DNA of 64,000 bases from Paralithodes platypus (taxonomy: Eukaryota > Arthropoda > Malacostraca > Decapoda > Lithodidae): positions 2,106,342 through 2,170,341 of the forward strand of contig CM064539.1 of assembly GCA_032716605.1 (NCBI GenBank), given 5' to 3'. A model generated the notes under the pieces. It saw nothing but the letters and a program-made list of their open reading frames with translations, was not told the DNA's origin and did not search any database. Shown piece after piece: positions 43,101 through 56,500 of the stretch (position 1 is the stretch's first letter; each line of letters begins with the position of its first letter). The position numbers were made by a program, and so were the translations under genes.

Positions 43101-46100
43101 AGAAAGAGAGAAAAGGAGAGAAAGAGAAAAAAACAGGTGACCCCCCGGGCCTTAAGGGGAGATGGGCGTATTTGTTTCCTTATAGTTTTATCTTTTTTAT
43201 TATTTTTTTAGTTTAATTCCTAGACCTCCATCAAGCTGTAAAAGATGCCCCCTAGATAAATTTGAAAAAATGTCACAGCCGAAGCCCGGTTACTTTTAAA
43301 ATTACGGGCTCGCTACTGCTCGCCAGAAAAAAAAACCCTAAATGACACGAAAGGTCTTAATATTCACAAGGAAATTGGGTGTAAAGTCTTAAAATTGTGA
43401 AACTAATGGGCTAAACGTCTTAAAATCTAAAAACCAATGGAGCTAAAGATGAGGGAGAAGGGAGGCCTGAAAACAAAAATGGGCCATCCCCCCTTAAAGG
43501 CCTACTAGTGACCCCCAAATGACCTACCTTGACCTTCTCCAGTTCCTCCTGCGTGTGAGCCAGCTGCCGCATTATCCCGACAACTGCGCCGCCCGCCGTA
43601 CCATCACCCATGTCCACTGCGCTCTCCGCCTCCTGGAGTTAAACAGTGATCTTTAGACATTTATGTATCTTTTTATTATTTTTTTTTTTTTTAGTTTCCT
43701 CCCTAGACCTCCATCAAGCTTAGAACCCCCCCCCCCCCCCTAAGACCCTCCTTCAAGATAAATTTGTAAATTTTTTCGATAGAAAGACGTCCCGGCCTAA
43801 AGCCGGTTCTTCTGAAATTACAGGCTCGCGATCGAAAAAAATTTACACCTATCTAACACAAAATGTCTTAGTATATTTGACAAAGAAATTGGGCGAAAGT
43901 TCTTAAAATCGCAAACTAATGGCCGAACATCATATATTCCGAAAACTAATGGGACTAAACATGAGGAAGAAGGGGGACTAGAATAACGACCCATCTACCC
44001 TTAAGGGGAGGTATTTAGTTTGTTCCCTAGACCTCCATCAAGCTTAAAATTACACCCCCTTGAGTCCCTTTCAAAATAAATTTGTAAATTTTTCGGTAGA
44101 AAAATATCCCGGCCGAAGGCCGGTTCCTCTTAAATTACAGGCTCGCTATCGCTCACCAGGATAAAATCGACACCTGAATGGCACGAAAGGTCTTAATATG
44201 GGGTGAAAGTTCTTAAAATCGCTAAACTAATGGGGCAAACGTTTTATAATATCAAAAGCAATGGGGCTAAACATGAGGGAGAAAGGGGTCAAGAAAAAAA
44301 TCCCTCAAGTGGAGACCTCCCCTTAAGCGGAGGGATGATGGTCACTTTTACCCTCGTCAATAACTATACTCGGTTTCTTTTTAGCTGACGATAGATTGAA
44401 TCACTTAGCAGCTAATGGAAAAATATGAAGCTACTATGTGTCTGCATCCTGTTAACCCCTTCACGCTCATATGACGCAGAGGTTGCCAGATTAGCAATAA
44501 GAAATAGAGTTCTCTCACTCTTATAATTACCTCTCCAAAATTAGTTTTCTGCCCACAGCTAACTCAAAGACAATTGCAGAGGTTGAAGTAACTAAACTAA
44601 AGGTTTCTAAATACCCCTGATGGTAACAAAGGCTTTAAAGTATCCCCAATAGGCTCAACACAGCTAACTCAAAGACAACTGCAGAGGTTGAAGTAACTAA
44701 ACTAAAGGTTTCTAATACCCCTGATGGTAACAAAGGCTTTAAAGTATCCCCAATAGGCTCAACACAGCTAACTCAAAGACAACTGCAGAGGTTGAAGTAA
44801 CTAAACTAAAGGTTTCTAAATACCCCTGATGGTAACAAAGGCTTTAAAGTATCCCCAATAGGCTCAACACAGCTAACTCAAAGACAACTGCAGAGGTTGA
44901 AGTAACTAAACTAAAGGTTTCTAATACCCCTGATGGTAACAAAGGTAAAATGCCCCAGAACGAGAAGCCCAACACAGAAGCCATGAACGAACACCACACA
45001 GAAACACCAAAGGAAAGGTCCACAGAACGAAAGGACCAGCTGACCGAGCCCGCCATTCCAGACAGGCCCAAGCCCGCAGGGCTAAACAGCTCCAGGACAC
45101 ACCCATTTACCTTTTCTAAAACTGACCATTTTCCACACCTCACGTACACTAACCCCCTTGTGTCCTACACTCCTAACTACAAAGATGATGAACAGGAATA
45201 TACATTCATATTAAAAACACCCATGCCTGTCCCGACATTGAGCCAATGCCAACACATCAGACAGCCATAATTATATCTATGTATGTTCTTGCATCCGAGA
45301 AGTAGATGTTATATATCTTAGAAGTTAAAACACCCACGCTGTCCCTAGACCTCGTATATCATTTTCCATGACGAGTATATATGTAACCCGTGCCCAGTCG
45401 CCCCTTGCATTGTTCCTCTAGTAACTAAGTTTATAATATTAACTGCCACCAGCATTGATACGACATAGCGGCACTGTCCTTGCTACAAAGATGATGAATA
45501 AGAATATACATTCATATTAAAAACATGCCCTGTCCCGACGTTGAGCCAAATGCCAACACATCAGACAGCCATAAATATATCTATGTATGTTCTTACATCC
45601 GAGAAGTAGATGTTATATATCTTAGAAGTTCAAACACCCACGCTTGTCCCTAGACCTCGTATATCATTTTCCATGACGAGTATAGATATATGTAACCCGT
45701 GCTCAGTCGCCCCTTGCATTGCTCCTCTAGTAACTAAGTATTAATATTAACATTCCCTAACATCTTGTCTTGCCAGACTAAGCTTCTGAAGACCCATCGC
45801 CCCATAAATCTATGTATGCAATCCTTAGGTTAAGTATTTTTCTCCGCCATTGTGTTCACCTTTTTCCATTTACTTTCCACAATTGTCATACGTCTTCCCC
45901 TTGCCTCCTTCGTATCCACAGCCCACACTACGCCAATTTATTTCGTGTCTTACACCTCTTACCCCAACCAGAGATTGTATAAGATAACCTGGTTACCAGT
46001 ATCTGTCATAAGTACCCCGAAACAATAACTAAGTACCCTTACGAACTGCCGCTGTGGGTGGTATTTTATATTTAATAGAAAACGCAGTTCCCAGGGCCAA

Positions 46101-49100
46101 CTAATAGTATCCATAACCCTCTGACTGATCACATAACTCTATCTTTTCCAGACTCATATACCACCCCATAGTTGCATTCCCCGGTAGCATTTGGCTAACG
46201 TATTCTACTGCCTTTTCAAACTTCCATATCAATTGTAGCCTAATGCCACCCCCACGCCCAGGGACCTTAGGGGCAAAATTTCCCTGTAGCCCTTGAACTC
46301 CCCCCCCCCCCCCTCATTAAGACACCCGCGCTTCTCGACTCTTGTCCGACCTAGCCTCTCTCTCATACCTCTTGAAGATCCTTGAATTGTCCGTTACTAA
46401 CGCTCTCCAACCTTTTATATATACTCCTATCCAGCCTACCTTCACTTAGTAGGCCAGACAACATTAGAACTTTACTAGCCCCTTGCATGCCATCTATTCT
46501 CTTACAACACATTCACAACCCTGCACCCAATGGTCGTCGGTGCGAGGCTAGCCGCCCCGCCAGTAACTAACTTCTATTGCCATACTTCCAGATAAATGTG
46601 GCAGAGTTAGCAACCCAGTCTCCACCATATCCAGTACAATTAACAAAACCAGCTAGCTAAGGCACCTTCGGTTTACCCAGTCAATTTAGAACTCACATTA
46701 CCCAAGTTAAACCTGTAGAAAAACAGGGCATAACAAAAGGCTTTAAAGTATCCCCAATAGGCTCAACACAGCTAACTCAAAGACAACTACAGAGGTTGAA
46801 GTAACTAAACTAAAGGTTTCTAAATACCCCTGATGGTAACAAAGGCTTTAAAGTATCCCCAATCGGCTCAAAATAGCGTCATATCTCGGAGAGGGTTAAG
46901 ACCATGGTTATATACTCAGCACCCTATTTCACTACAAAAATCTTCAAATTAACTGAGTAATCTTGATGGGGTCTGTACAATTTACCGTCAGTTGAAAAGA
47001 AACAGAGCATAAACTCACATAACTCGAAAAGGTCTAAAGTAATCAAGCTAATACTTCTACCATTTAGGAAGAGTCAGCCAGGGAATAGGTGTGGAAATTG
47101 ACAGCTCATTTGCTCGAGCCCTTTTTGAGTTACAGAGGTTAGGGTTCACGATTATATCTATATGACAATGTTGTATGACTGTGTATGGCCTTGGTAATCA
47201 ATACAGACTCAAAGGACTCAATACTATTTTGATTGACTGTTCAATAGATGCTGGTGTGATCGCCCGATTGGGTGGCACTGCAAGGGAAGCTGCGGATGGT
47301 GGGGGCATTGGCCCGGGGGTGCAAGCCCATGGGCTGTTGACCCCCTCCCCCACTGCCCTCTCAGAGACAGATCTCATTCCGGATTCAGGATTTTTCGGCC
47401 AAACAGTCTGGGAAACAACAACTACAACAACAACAACAACAACAAACAACAGTACACGGTTATACTTGAAAGTAATTAAAGGGGAGTTACCAAACAGCTG
47501 AGCTAGTTGGAGGTATGCTAGTATGAAAATGTTCCACTCTTATGACAAATCTTACTTCATAACTTACTTAACCCCTACTGCACCATAGGGTCCTACCATA
47601 AACGTACCCCCCACTACCAAGCAATGTGGCCAAAATGGCTTCAGAGGCAAGATATAACAACCTCCCACCTTAAAAGTTGAGTTGATGAAACACTGACCCA
47701 GACAGCCTGTAGAAGCTTGCAGCCAACTTAAGAAGTGTTGCCAATTCCTTAGAACAGTGTTTACAAGTCATGGTACCAGCCACTGCCTGATACTGGCAGT
47801 TACAAGGACCGTATATTACTGACGGCTTGCTACCGTCGCTGGGACTGGGGGAGTGATTTATCTACTGACGTCTGGCAGCCGTCGCTGGGATTGTACGGGT
47901 TAAGGATTGATACACAAGCTACACCAAGCATCGAGATGCTTACAGGGTCAAGTGTCAAATCAACGGCTCCGCTACTGTTCTGTCTACAGATCTTGTACTC
48001 TTTCACTGCACAGACTGTACTGACCTCAGTTATTTGGAAGTCAGTCTTATCAAGCTTGGCTGAGTGGGATGACCAGATGAACTTTGGCGAGCATTGTAGG
48101 ACGTTTCGTAGCTAGGTTTAGCCCCATTATTGGTCATGTACTGTACAGTCGTGTGTATATATAAGGTTACACTAATACGAATCATTGAACCTATAAACAT
48201 AAGTCCTCAAGCATCTCGTCTATAAAAAAGCAATATATTTTCTCGTTTGTTTTCGATAGGGAGTCAAATGTGTGTCACCAGTTATGCTCTTGACTTCTAT
48301 TACATATTGTATTGTATATAATAAGTCTGTTCTTGCATGTATACTTAAGGTGAGGCTGATGGACTGTTGAGGTTAAGGGGAGATGGGTCGTTTTTCTGGT
48401 CCCCTTTCTCCCTCGTGTTAAGTCACATTTGTTTTGAAATTATAAGACGTTCGGCCCATTAGTTTGGCGATTTTAACACCTTTCGCCCCATTTCGTTGTC
48501 AATTTTTAGAACTTTCGTGCCATTTAGGTGTCTATTATTTCCTGGCGAGCGATAGCGAGCCGAAAAATGTACACATTTATCTTGAAGGGGGGTTAATTTT
48601 TTTTTTCTAAGCTTGATGTAGGTCTAGCGAAAAAACAAAGAAATCAAGGAATAAATGAATTAATAGACCAAAGAAAAACAAAAAACGGTCCGTCTCCCCT
48701 TAAGCCGGTATCACACGAGCGCTTCTATGGTCAACATTCGATGATCAACATTTTTCTGGCAACATTTCTGGAATATTTTGAAACGGTATCGGAAACTAGA
48801 CCGATGATAGATGAATTTAGGAAACCGAAATATTTTATATGTTGAGCACATAAGCTGCCAGACCAGTGTTGAGGATAAATTTTGAGGGAAAACGCGCTCG
48901 TGTGATACCAGCTTTAGGCAGCACACAAAAATGTCATGTTAACAGCTGATGCGAAACATTTTCTTTCTGATTGAGTTGGTTTTCTATTTTCAAATTGGCT
49001 CGTGTCGATCATGTTTCCCTAAAAATATTTGTTTTTCATTTGCTTGTTTTGTGTGTTGTTTTGTGTGTTGTTTTGTGTGTTGTTTTGTGTGTTGTTTTCT

Positions 49101-50484
49101 GTGTTGTTTTGTTTGTTGTTTTGTGTGTTGTTTTGTGTGTTGCTTTGTAAGGGCATTCCTGTCAACTACTGGTAACGGCCCATACTTCCCAAACTGACTA
49201 ATTTATTGAACATGACGATAGTGCATTGTTATGTGTGCGATTAGTTTGCTTGGGAACCAGATTAACTTGCCCATGTAGTGATGTACACCCTATGTGGTGG
49301 ATTGTGTTCTTTGGTTTCAATTTTGATTTTATTAAGCGTTATTTCCACATAGCGATTTTGATTAGTTCCTTTGCGTTTATCTTGTGTCGTCCCAGTTTTG
49401 GTTTGTTTATATTGCAAGTTTTACATTATAATTTATTGTTTTATATATTTATTATTTAGCTTCAGTAAACTATTTGGTTTATTTGGTACCGCAACTTAAC
49501 TTAAATCTAAACGATATTAACTTTTCGCACTGACTAATACAAGTGTGATATAATAAGTTATTAAATAGAAAACACTAACTCTAGACATCTTACATATATG
49601 TGAAATTAGTACTCTTATGTATCATGAAGAGTTTATTTTTAAGATTATAACTTAAGCTGCTACATTTTTCATTTCTTAATTTCTATAATTTTAAATACGA
49701 TATAAATATTGTATGCAATCATATATATATAATATATTTATATTATATATTGGCTTAAGTATGGGGTTTACAACAAGACGAATATTTTAAAACACTTATC
49801 CTGAATGTCCCTACCCAATTAACCCTGTCTGTGGGGGTAACATCCTTTTCACTTCAGTCTGGTTATTATTAGCCAATTTTATTCAGTTTAGGAAGGATCT
49901 CTAGCATATTAAAAGTTTAGTAAACTATTTTGATAAATTACTTTAAATACTCTATGGAACTATGGCTATGGCTATGGAACCCTATTTGTGAATTGTATTT
50001 TTGATAGCAATAACTTATGATTTTCTTAATATAATTTCCCGAATATATGTTAGTGTGTCTGTACGATATTGTGTTAGCCTAGTACTCTAGATTTTTTTTT
50101 TTTTTTTAGCGTGTCTGTACAGTAATGTGAGCCTAGTCCCCAGAATATAATTTTCCGACTATATGCTAGTGTGTCTGTACAGAGACTAAAACCACGCTCT
50201 CTGTGGATGAAGCGGTCCATAAACTTGTATGTATGTATAGTATGTATGTATGTATGTATAGTATCTATGCATGGTAATCTGTGGGAATAGTCTCCACAGA
50301 ATATAATGGTTTTGAAGAAAAAAAATAGCGCATCTGTAGGATATTGTGTGAGGCTAGTCCCCACCGAATATTTGTCCCTCGCGTGTGTCTGTGTCTATTT
50401 GTGAGCATGTCTGTATGGCAATGTGAGGCTAGTTCCCCCCCCCCCCGTCCTGTCCCGTCCCTTCCCCCCGTCCCATCCCGTCCC

Positions 50485-50529
<45 letters not shown>

Positions 50530-53500
50530 TAATGTTTTCAAATATTTGACAGTGTGTTTGTAAAGAAACTAAAACAACACTCTCTGTCGATGAAGCGGTC
50601 TTTAAACTTGTATGTATATAATTATGTATGTATGTATGTATGGTAATGGGTGCGCCTAGTCCCCCCAGGAAGCCCCGAGGACCCTGAACATCATGAAGGA
50701 GAAGGTGCACACTGCAACAGACGCCTGCAGAAGGGGCTGTCGCAGTCCCCGGGTTAAACCACCACCTCCACCTCTGCGCTTCACCACACCGACCTTAACA
50801 CCAGCAGAAAACAGAGGCGTACAGTAGTGAGTCATACAGAAGCAATTATACATACTATTAACACATATACCAAAGCCATTCCAACAGCTTCCTCTATCTA
50901 CAACACCCCTTCTCTGCTATCTACATTCTCCCAGCTATATGGTCCTAGTGTTGTTGTTGTTGTTGTTGTTTTTCCCCAAGCTGCCTGGCCGAACAGCCCC
51001 AAGGCCCCGAGCAAGGCCAAGGCCATAACCGAGCGCCCCACAGAACCCCCCCCGCCGACCACAATAAAGCCTGGGTGACCGAAGCCACTCCATGGCGGGG
51101 AGCTGAGGAGGGTGCAGAAACGCCCGGGAAACCAAAGCCCCACCCAGGGCCCTGTGCCCCTCAGCAATTATGAAGAGAAAGTTGAGGGGTAAAGAAAAGA
51201 TGTGACGCTTTGGCTTCCAATCTTGGTAGATTAGGAGGTCAATCCACACATAGTGTACTGTCTGATGGTGATTAATGGGTTTCCAAATGTAAGGTCATAC
51301 AGAAACAGGTCAAACATATACAGGTCAACATATATATATATACATACATGCATACAATGGCCCATGAGAGCTCTTTAAGGGAGTTCAGTGGTCTGGTTAA
51401 ACTTCTCAACATAGATACAATGGTTTAAGGGGAAGATAGAGAAATGACTATAGATCAGCCAAGAGAAGTGGTAATAAATAGGAATGAATGGAGAATGCTA
51501 GTGAATAGATGCGTGTAATCGAGGTCGTTTGGGAGAGAGGGTCATGCGCCAGTTGGACTAGATAATAGTCTGTCAGGTGCCTGGCCCGGGGAGCCATTGG
51601 TAATGAAGGGTGCGCCTGGAAGCATGGTGGGCGGGCTTGTGGTGGTACAGCTTCGCTGCGGGTCGGTCTGCGGAAATCGGAGCCTCTCAGGGGGATTTGG
51701 GACCTGGGAATCTTTTGGTGGGGACCCCAAATGGGCCTGGGCCTCTGGGTATTTCTCCTGGACGACCAATAGTAGATGCGTGTAATTTTGTGTGTTGTTT
51801 TGTTTGTTTTTTCTGATGTGTTGTGATGTCCCTGTTCCGGCTCTCTCTCTCTCTCTCTCTCTCTCTCACCTTCAGTTCATCATCAGCTTGGAGTCTTGCC
51901 GCTTGTTGGCCCTTGAGGAACATCTGGAGGTACATCTTCTGGTGCTTCACCTCGGCTTCTCCCAGCTCCTCCTTTATCGCCGCCACCTCCGCCTCCAGCT
52001 CCCGAACCCGCTCCTGGCTCCGGGTGTACTGGGGACGCAGCTCAAAGTACCTGCCGAAGATTAGCTGTGAAAGTATGTACCGGTATGTACGTAGCCTATG
52101 TATGTATGTAGCCTATGTATGTATGTATGTAGCCTATGTATGTATGTAGCCTATGTATGTATGTAGCCTATGTATGTATGTAGCCTATGTATGTATGTAT
52201 GTAGCCTATGTATGTATGTATGTAGCCTATGTATGTATGTATGTAGCCTATGTATGTATGTATGTATGTAGCCTATGTATGTATGTATGTATGTAGCCTA
52301 TGTATGTATGTAGCCTATGTATGTAGCCTATGTATGTATGTATGTAGCCTATGTATGTATGTAGCCTATGTATGCATGTATGTAGCCTATGTATGCATGT
52401 ATGTAGCCTATGTATGTATGTAGCCTATGTATGTAGCCTATGTACGTATGTAGCCTATGTATGTATGTAGCCTATGTATGTATGTAGCCTATGTATGTAT
52501 GTATGTAGCCTATGTATGTATGTAAGTATGTAGCCTATGTATGTAGCCTATGTATGTAGCCTATGTATGTAGCCTATGTATGTAGCCTATGTAAGTATGT
52601 AGCCTATGTATGTATGTATGTATGTAGCCTATGTATGTATGTAGCCTATGTATGTATGTAGCCTATGTATGTATGTAACCTAAGTATGTATGTATGTAGC
52701 CTATGTACTGTATGTATGTAGCCTATGTATGCATGTATGTAGCCTATGTATGCATGTATGTAGCCTATGTATGCAGCCTATGTATGCATGTATGTAGCCT
52801 ATGTATGCATGTATGTAGCCTATGTATGCATGTATGTAGCCTATGTATGTATGTAGCCTATGTATGTATGTAGCCTATGTATGTATGTATGTATGTATGT
52901 AGCCTATGTATGTATGTAGCCTATGTATGCATGTATGTAGCCTATGTATGTATGTATGTATGTAGCCTATGTATGCATGTATGTAGCCTACGTATGCATG
53001 TATGTAGCCTATGCATGTATGTAGCCTACGTACGTATGTATGTAGCTTATGTATGTATGTAGGTAGCCTATGTATGTAGCCTATGTATGTATGTATGCAG
53101 CCTATGTAGGTATGTATAATATTATAGCCTATGTATGTATGTATGTAGCCTATGTATGTATGTATATAGTCTATGTATGTATGTATATAGTCTATGTATG
53201 TATGTATGTACCCTATGTATGTATGTATATAGTCTATGTATGTATGTATATAGTCTATGTATGTATGTATGTACCCTATGTATGTATGTATATAGTCTAC
53301 GTATGTATGTATATAGTCTATGTATGTATGTATGTACCCTATGTATGTATGTATATAGTCTATGTATGTATGTGTATAGTCTGTATGTATGTATATAGTC
53401 TATTTATGTATGTATGTATGTAGCCTATGTATGTATGTAGCCTATGTATGTATGTATGTATGTATGTATGTAGCCTATGTATGTAGCCTATGTATGTATA

Positions 53501-56500
53501 TAGTCTATGTATGTATGTATATAGTCTATGTATGTATGTATATAGTCTATGTATGTATGTATGTATGTATGTATGTATGTATGTAGTCTGTATGTATGTA
53601 TGTATATAGTCTATGTATGTATGTATGTATGTATGTAGTCTGTATGTATGTAGCCTATGTATGTATGTATATAGTCCATGTATGTAGCCTATGTATGTAT
53701 GTATATAGTCTATGTATGTATGTATATAGTCTATTTATGTATGTATGTAGCCTATGTATGTATGTATATAGTCTATGTATGTATGTATATAGTCCATGTA
53801 TGTAGCCTATGTATGTATGTATATAGTCCATGTATGTATGTATATAGTCTATTTATGTATGTATGTAGCCTATGTATGTATGTATATAGTCTATGTATGT
53901 ATGTATATAGTCTATGTATGTATGTATATAGTCTATGTATGTATGTATATAGTCTATTTATGTATGTATGTAGCCTATGTATGTATATAGTCTATTTATG
54001 TATGTATGTAGCCTATGTATGTATGTATATAGTCCATGTATGTAGCCTATGTATGTATGTATATAGTCTATGTATGTATGTATATAGTCTATTTATGTAT
54101 GTATGTAGCCTATGTATGTATGTATATAGTCTATGTATGTATGTATATAGTCTATGTATGTATGTATGTATATAGTCTATGTATGTATGTATATAGTCTA
54201 TTTATGTATGTATGTAGCCTATGTATGTATGAATGTATTAAATTTATAAATAATGAAACAAAGGTCATAATGTAACAACCAGATTACAAACCACAGATAA
54301 AAACACAAGAAAATTAATAGTAATTCTTAAGGGGGGTCACCATCTTTTTTTACCTTTCTCCCCTTTTCTCTCTTTCCCTGGCTTGTATCCATCCGGCCCC
54401 ATTCAGCCAACTGATTTAAAACGTTTATCCCCATCCAGGTGTCGATTTCTTCCTGGCGAGTGATAGCGAGCCAACATTGTATGGAGAAATCCGGCTTCGC
54501 CGGAGAAATTTTTCTATCGAAAAATGTATAAATTTAGCTTGCTGTCAAAAAAATATATATGTATATGCTGGCTCACTACCGCTCGCCAGGAAAATATTGA
54601 CAGCTGGATGGGGGTAAACGTCTAAAAACAGTAGGCTGAATGGGGCCGAATTTATACAAGCCAACGAGAGAGGGAGAGAATGAGAAAAAAAGCGAGGTTG
54701 GTCCTCTTAATAACCCAGAGTGTCGTACTTGAGGTTGGCGTCGCTGAGCTTGGCCAAGAGAGACTCGACCCGATCATTGTGCTTCTCCTTCAGGTCGTTG
54801 TAATCCTCCAGGTAGTTCCTCCGTAAGGCCTCCTCGCGCCGTCGTAGCTCCTCACGCAGCCTCTGCACCTCCTCCTTCAGCCGCGCCACCAATCCCGAAT
54901 CTTCCGTCTCTCGCTCCTCCGTCGTCGTCCATGCCTCCCGGACCTCCTCGATGGGTTGGCCTCGTAGCGATGAACCCTGGCTCACCTCAAATGGGTCCTG
55001 TTGGTTAAAATAATAATGGATTGACCCCTGGTGGATTATGATGCATTTTATGGGAGTAGTGGTTATAATATAACCACTGCTAATATACAGTATATTATAC
55101 TTTATATTATAGTCCCATACCAACATCAGCCACAGTGATAACATATTGGGGCGTTGTTGTGGCAAGACTTTGCTGTACTGTACTGTGCTGCAGTAAAGAC
55201 TATAGCCAACGTGTTATGATTGCTGTGCACTGTGTGCAGTACTGTGATTGTACCATGGAAGCCACATTCACTGTGGACGGTTGCGGTCTTTAAACCCGTA
55301 TGTATGTATTTTATAGTAACCTCCATAGATATGATGGTACTATCCCAGGCTGATAGTGCGGGAGAGGTCAGGTCATCGTAATGCCCAGAGTCGGGGGACG
55401 CTATGAGCAGCTCCCGAGTTGTTCCAGACGATTTTATTTTCTGAATCGCCCTTTTCCCTTATGCTTAACCCCATTAGTTCTGTTATTTTAAGACCTTCGC
55501 CTCATTTGCTTAGCGATTTTAAGACCTTTCGCTTCATTTCTGTCAATTTTAAGACCTTTCGTGCCATTTAGATATCGATATTTTCCTGGCGAGCGATAGC
55601 GAGACTGAAGTTTTAAGAGGAACTGGCCTTCGACTGGGACATTTTTCTATCGAAAAACGTACAAATTTATCTTGAAAGGGGGTGTAGTTTTAAGTTTGCT
55701 GGAGGTCTAGGGAAGAAACTAAAAACCGGAAGGGGGTGTAGTTTTAAGCTTGATGGAGGTCTAGGGAACTAAAAACTAAAAACTAAAAACCTCCCCTTAA
55801 CTGAAGGTATGCTTGTACTTACCCTGGCTGATAGTGCGGGAGAGGTCAGGTCATCGTAGTGTCCAGAGTCGGCCAGCGATCGTGACAGTTCCACCGAGTC
55901 TCCCGTCGTCTCCGAGGCTGACCGGGCCGCGGGGGACGCTACGAGCCGCGCCCGAGGTGTTCCGGACTCGCACACACCTGTACCGTCGAGGGGAGGGGGA
56001 AAATTTGATGGGTTTGAGTACATGCTTAGATTGATATCCAGTATTCGATAAATGGCTATAAAACTGTAGTCATGTACTTAACCTTTAACTGTCTTGATGG
56101 TGTAATGTTTAGAAAGTTTAAGATCTGTATGCGGTTGTTGTTGTTGTTGTTGTTCCCCAAGCTGGGGCTGTTCTGTATGTGGTAATTCATATTTGTTTTC
56201 ACCAATCCACCAATTAATTTACAAATAAACCTAACTAGTGAAATCAATGAAAGTAATGAATACATGTGGTACTCCAAGGACTCGAACCTAGGATACTCAC
56301 ACCGAAATTCCGCACAGTAAGCATTATGCTATCAAGACAGTTCAAGGTTTATGCACAAGCCTACGATATATTATGCATTCTCGAATACTGCATATTAATC
56401 TAAGCTTGTACATATTCCCAACTGCTCTATGGTAACTTAATGTTTAGACGAATAGAAGGGGTAATTAATGGGGCACTTAACCTTCTACTTGATTATTGGT

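Noticed and set aside
44950..45270. 106-codon plus ORF
   Set aside because: It lies within the LTR-like insert, has no domain, and its latter part falls in a directly repeated non-coding block.
50665..50850. Possible plus-strand exon (AG at 50668, GTGAGT at 50828)
   Set aside because: The frame [20 protein letters not shown] looks codon-like but no domain or partner exon was found, and the strand is opposite to the host gene.
52877..54275. Long plus-strand ORFs of [14 protein letters not shown] repeats
   Set aside because: They are the TATG satellite read in frames that lack stops. There is no start context, splice signal or non-repeat sequence.
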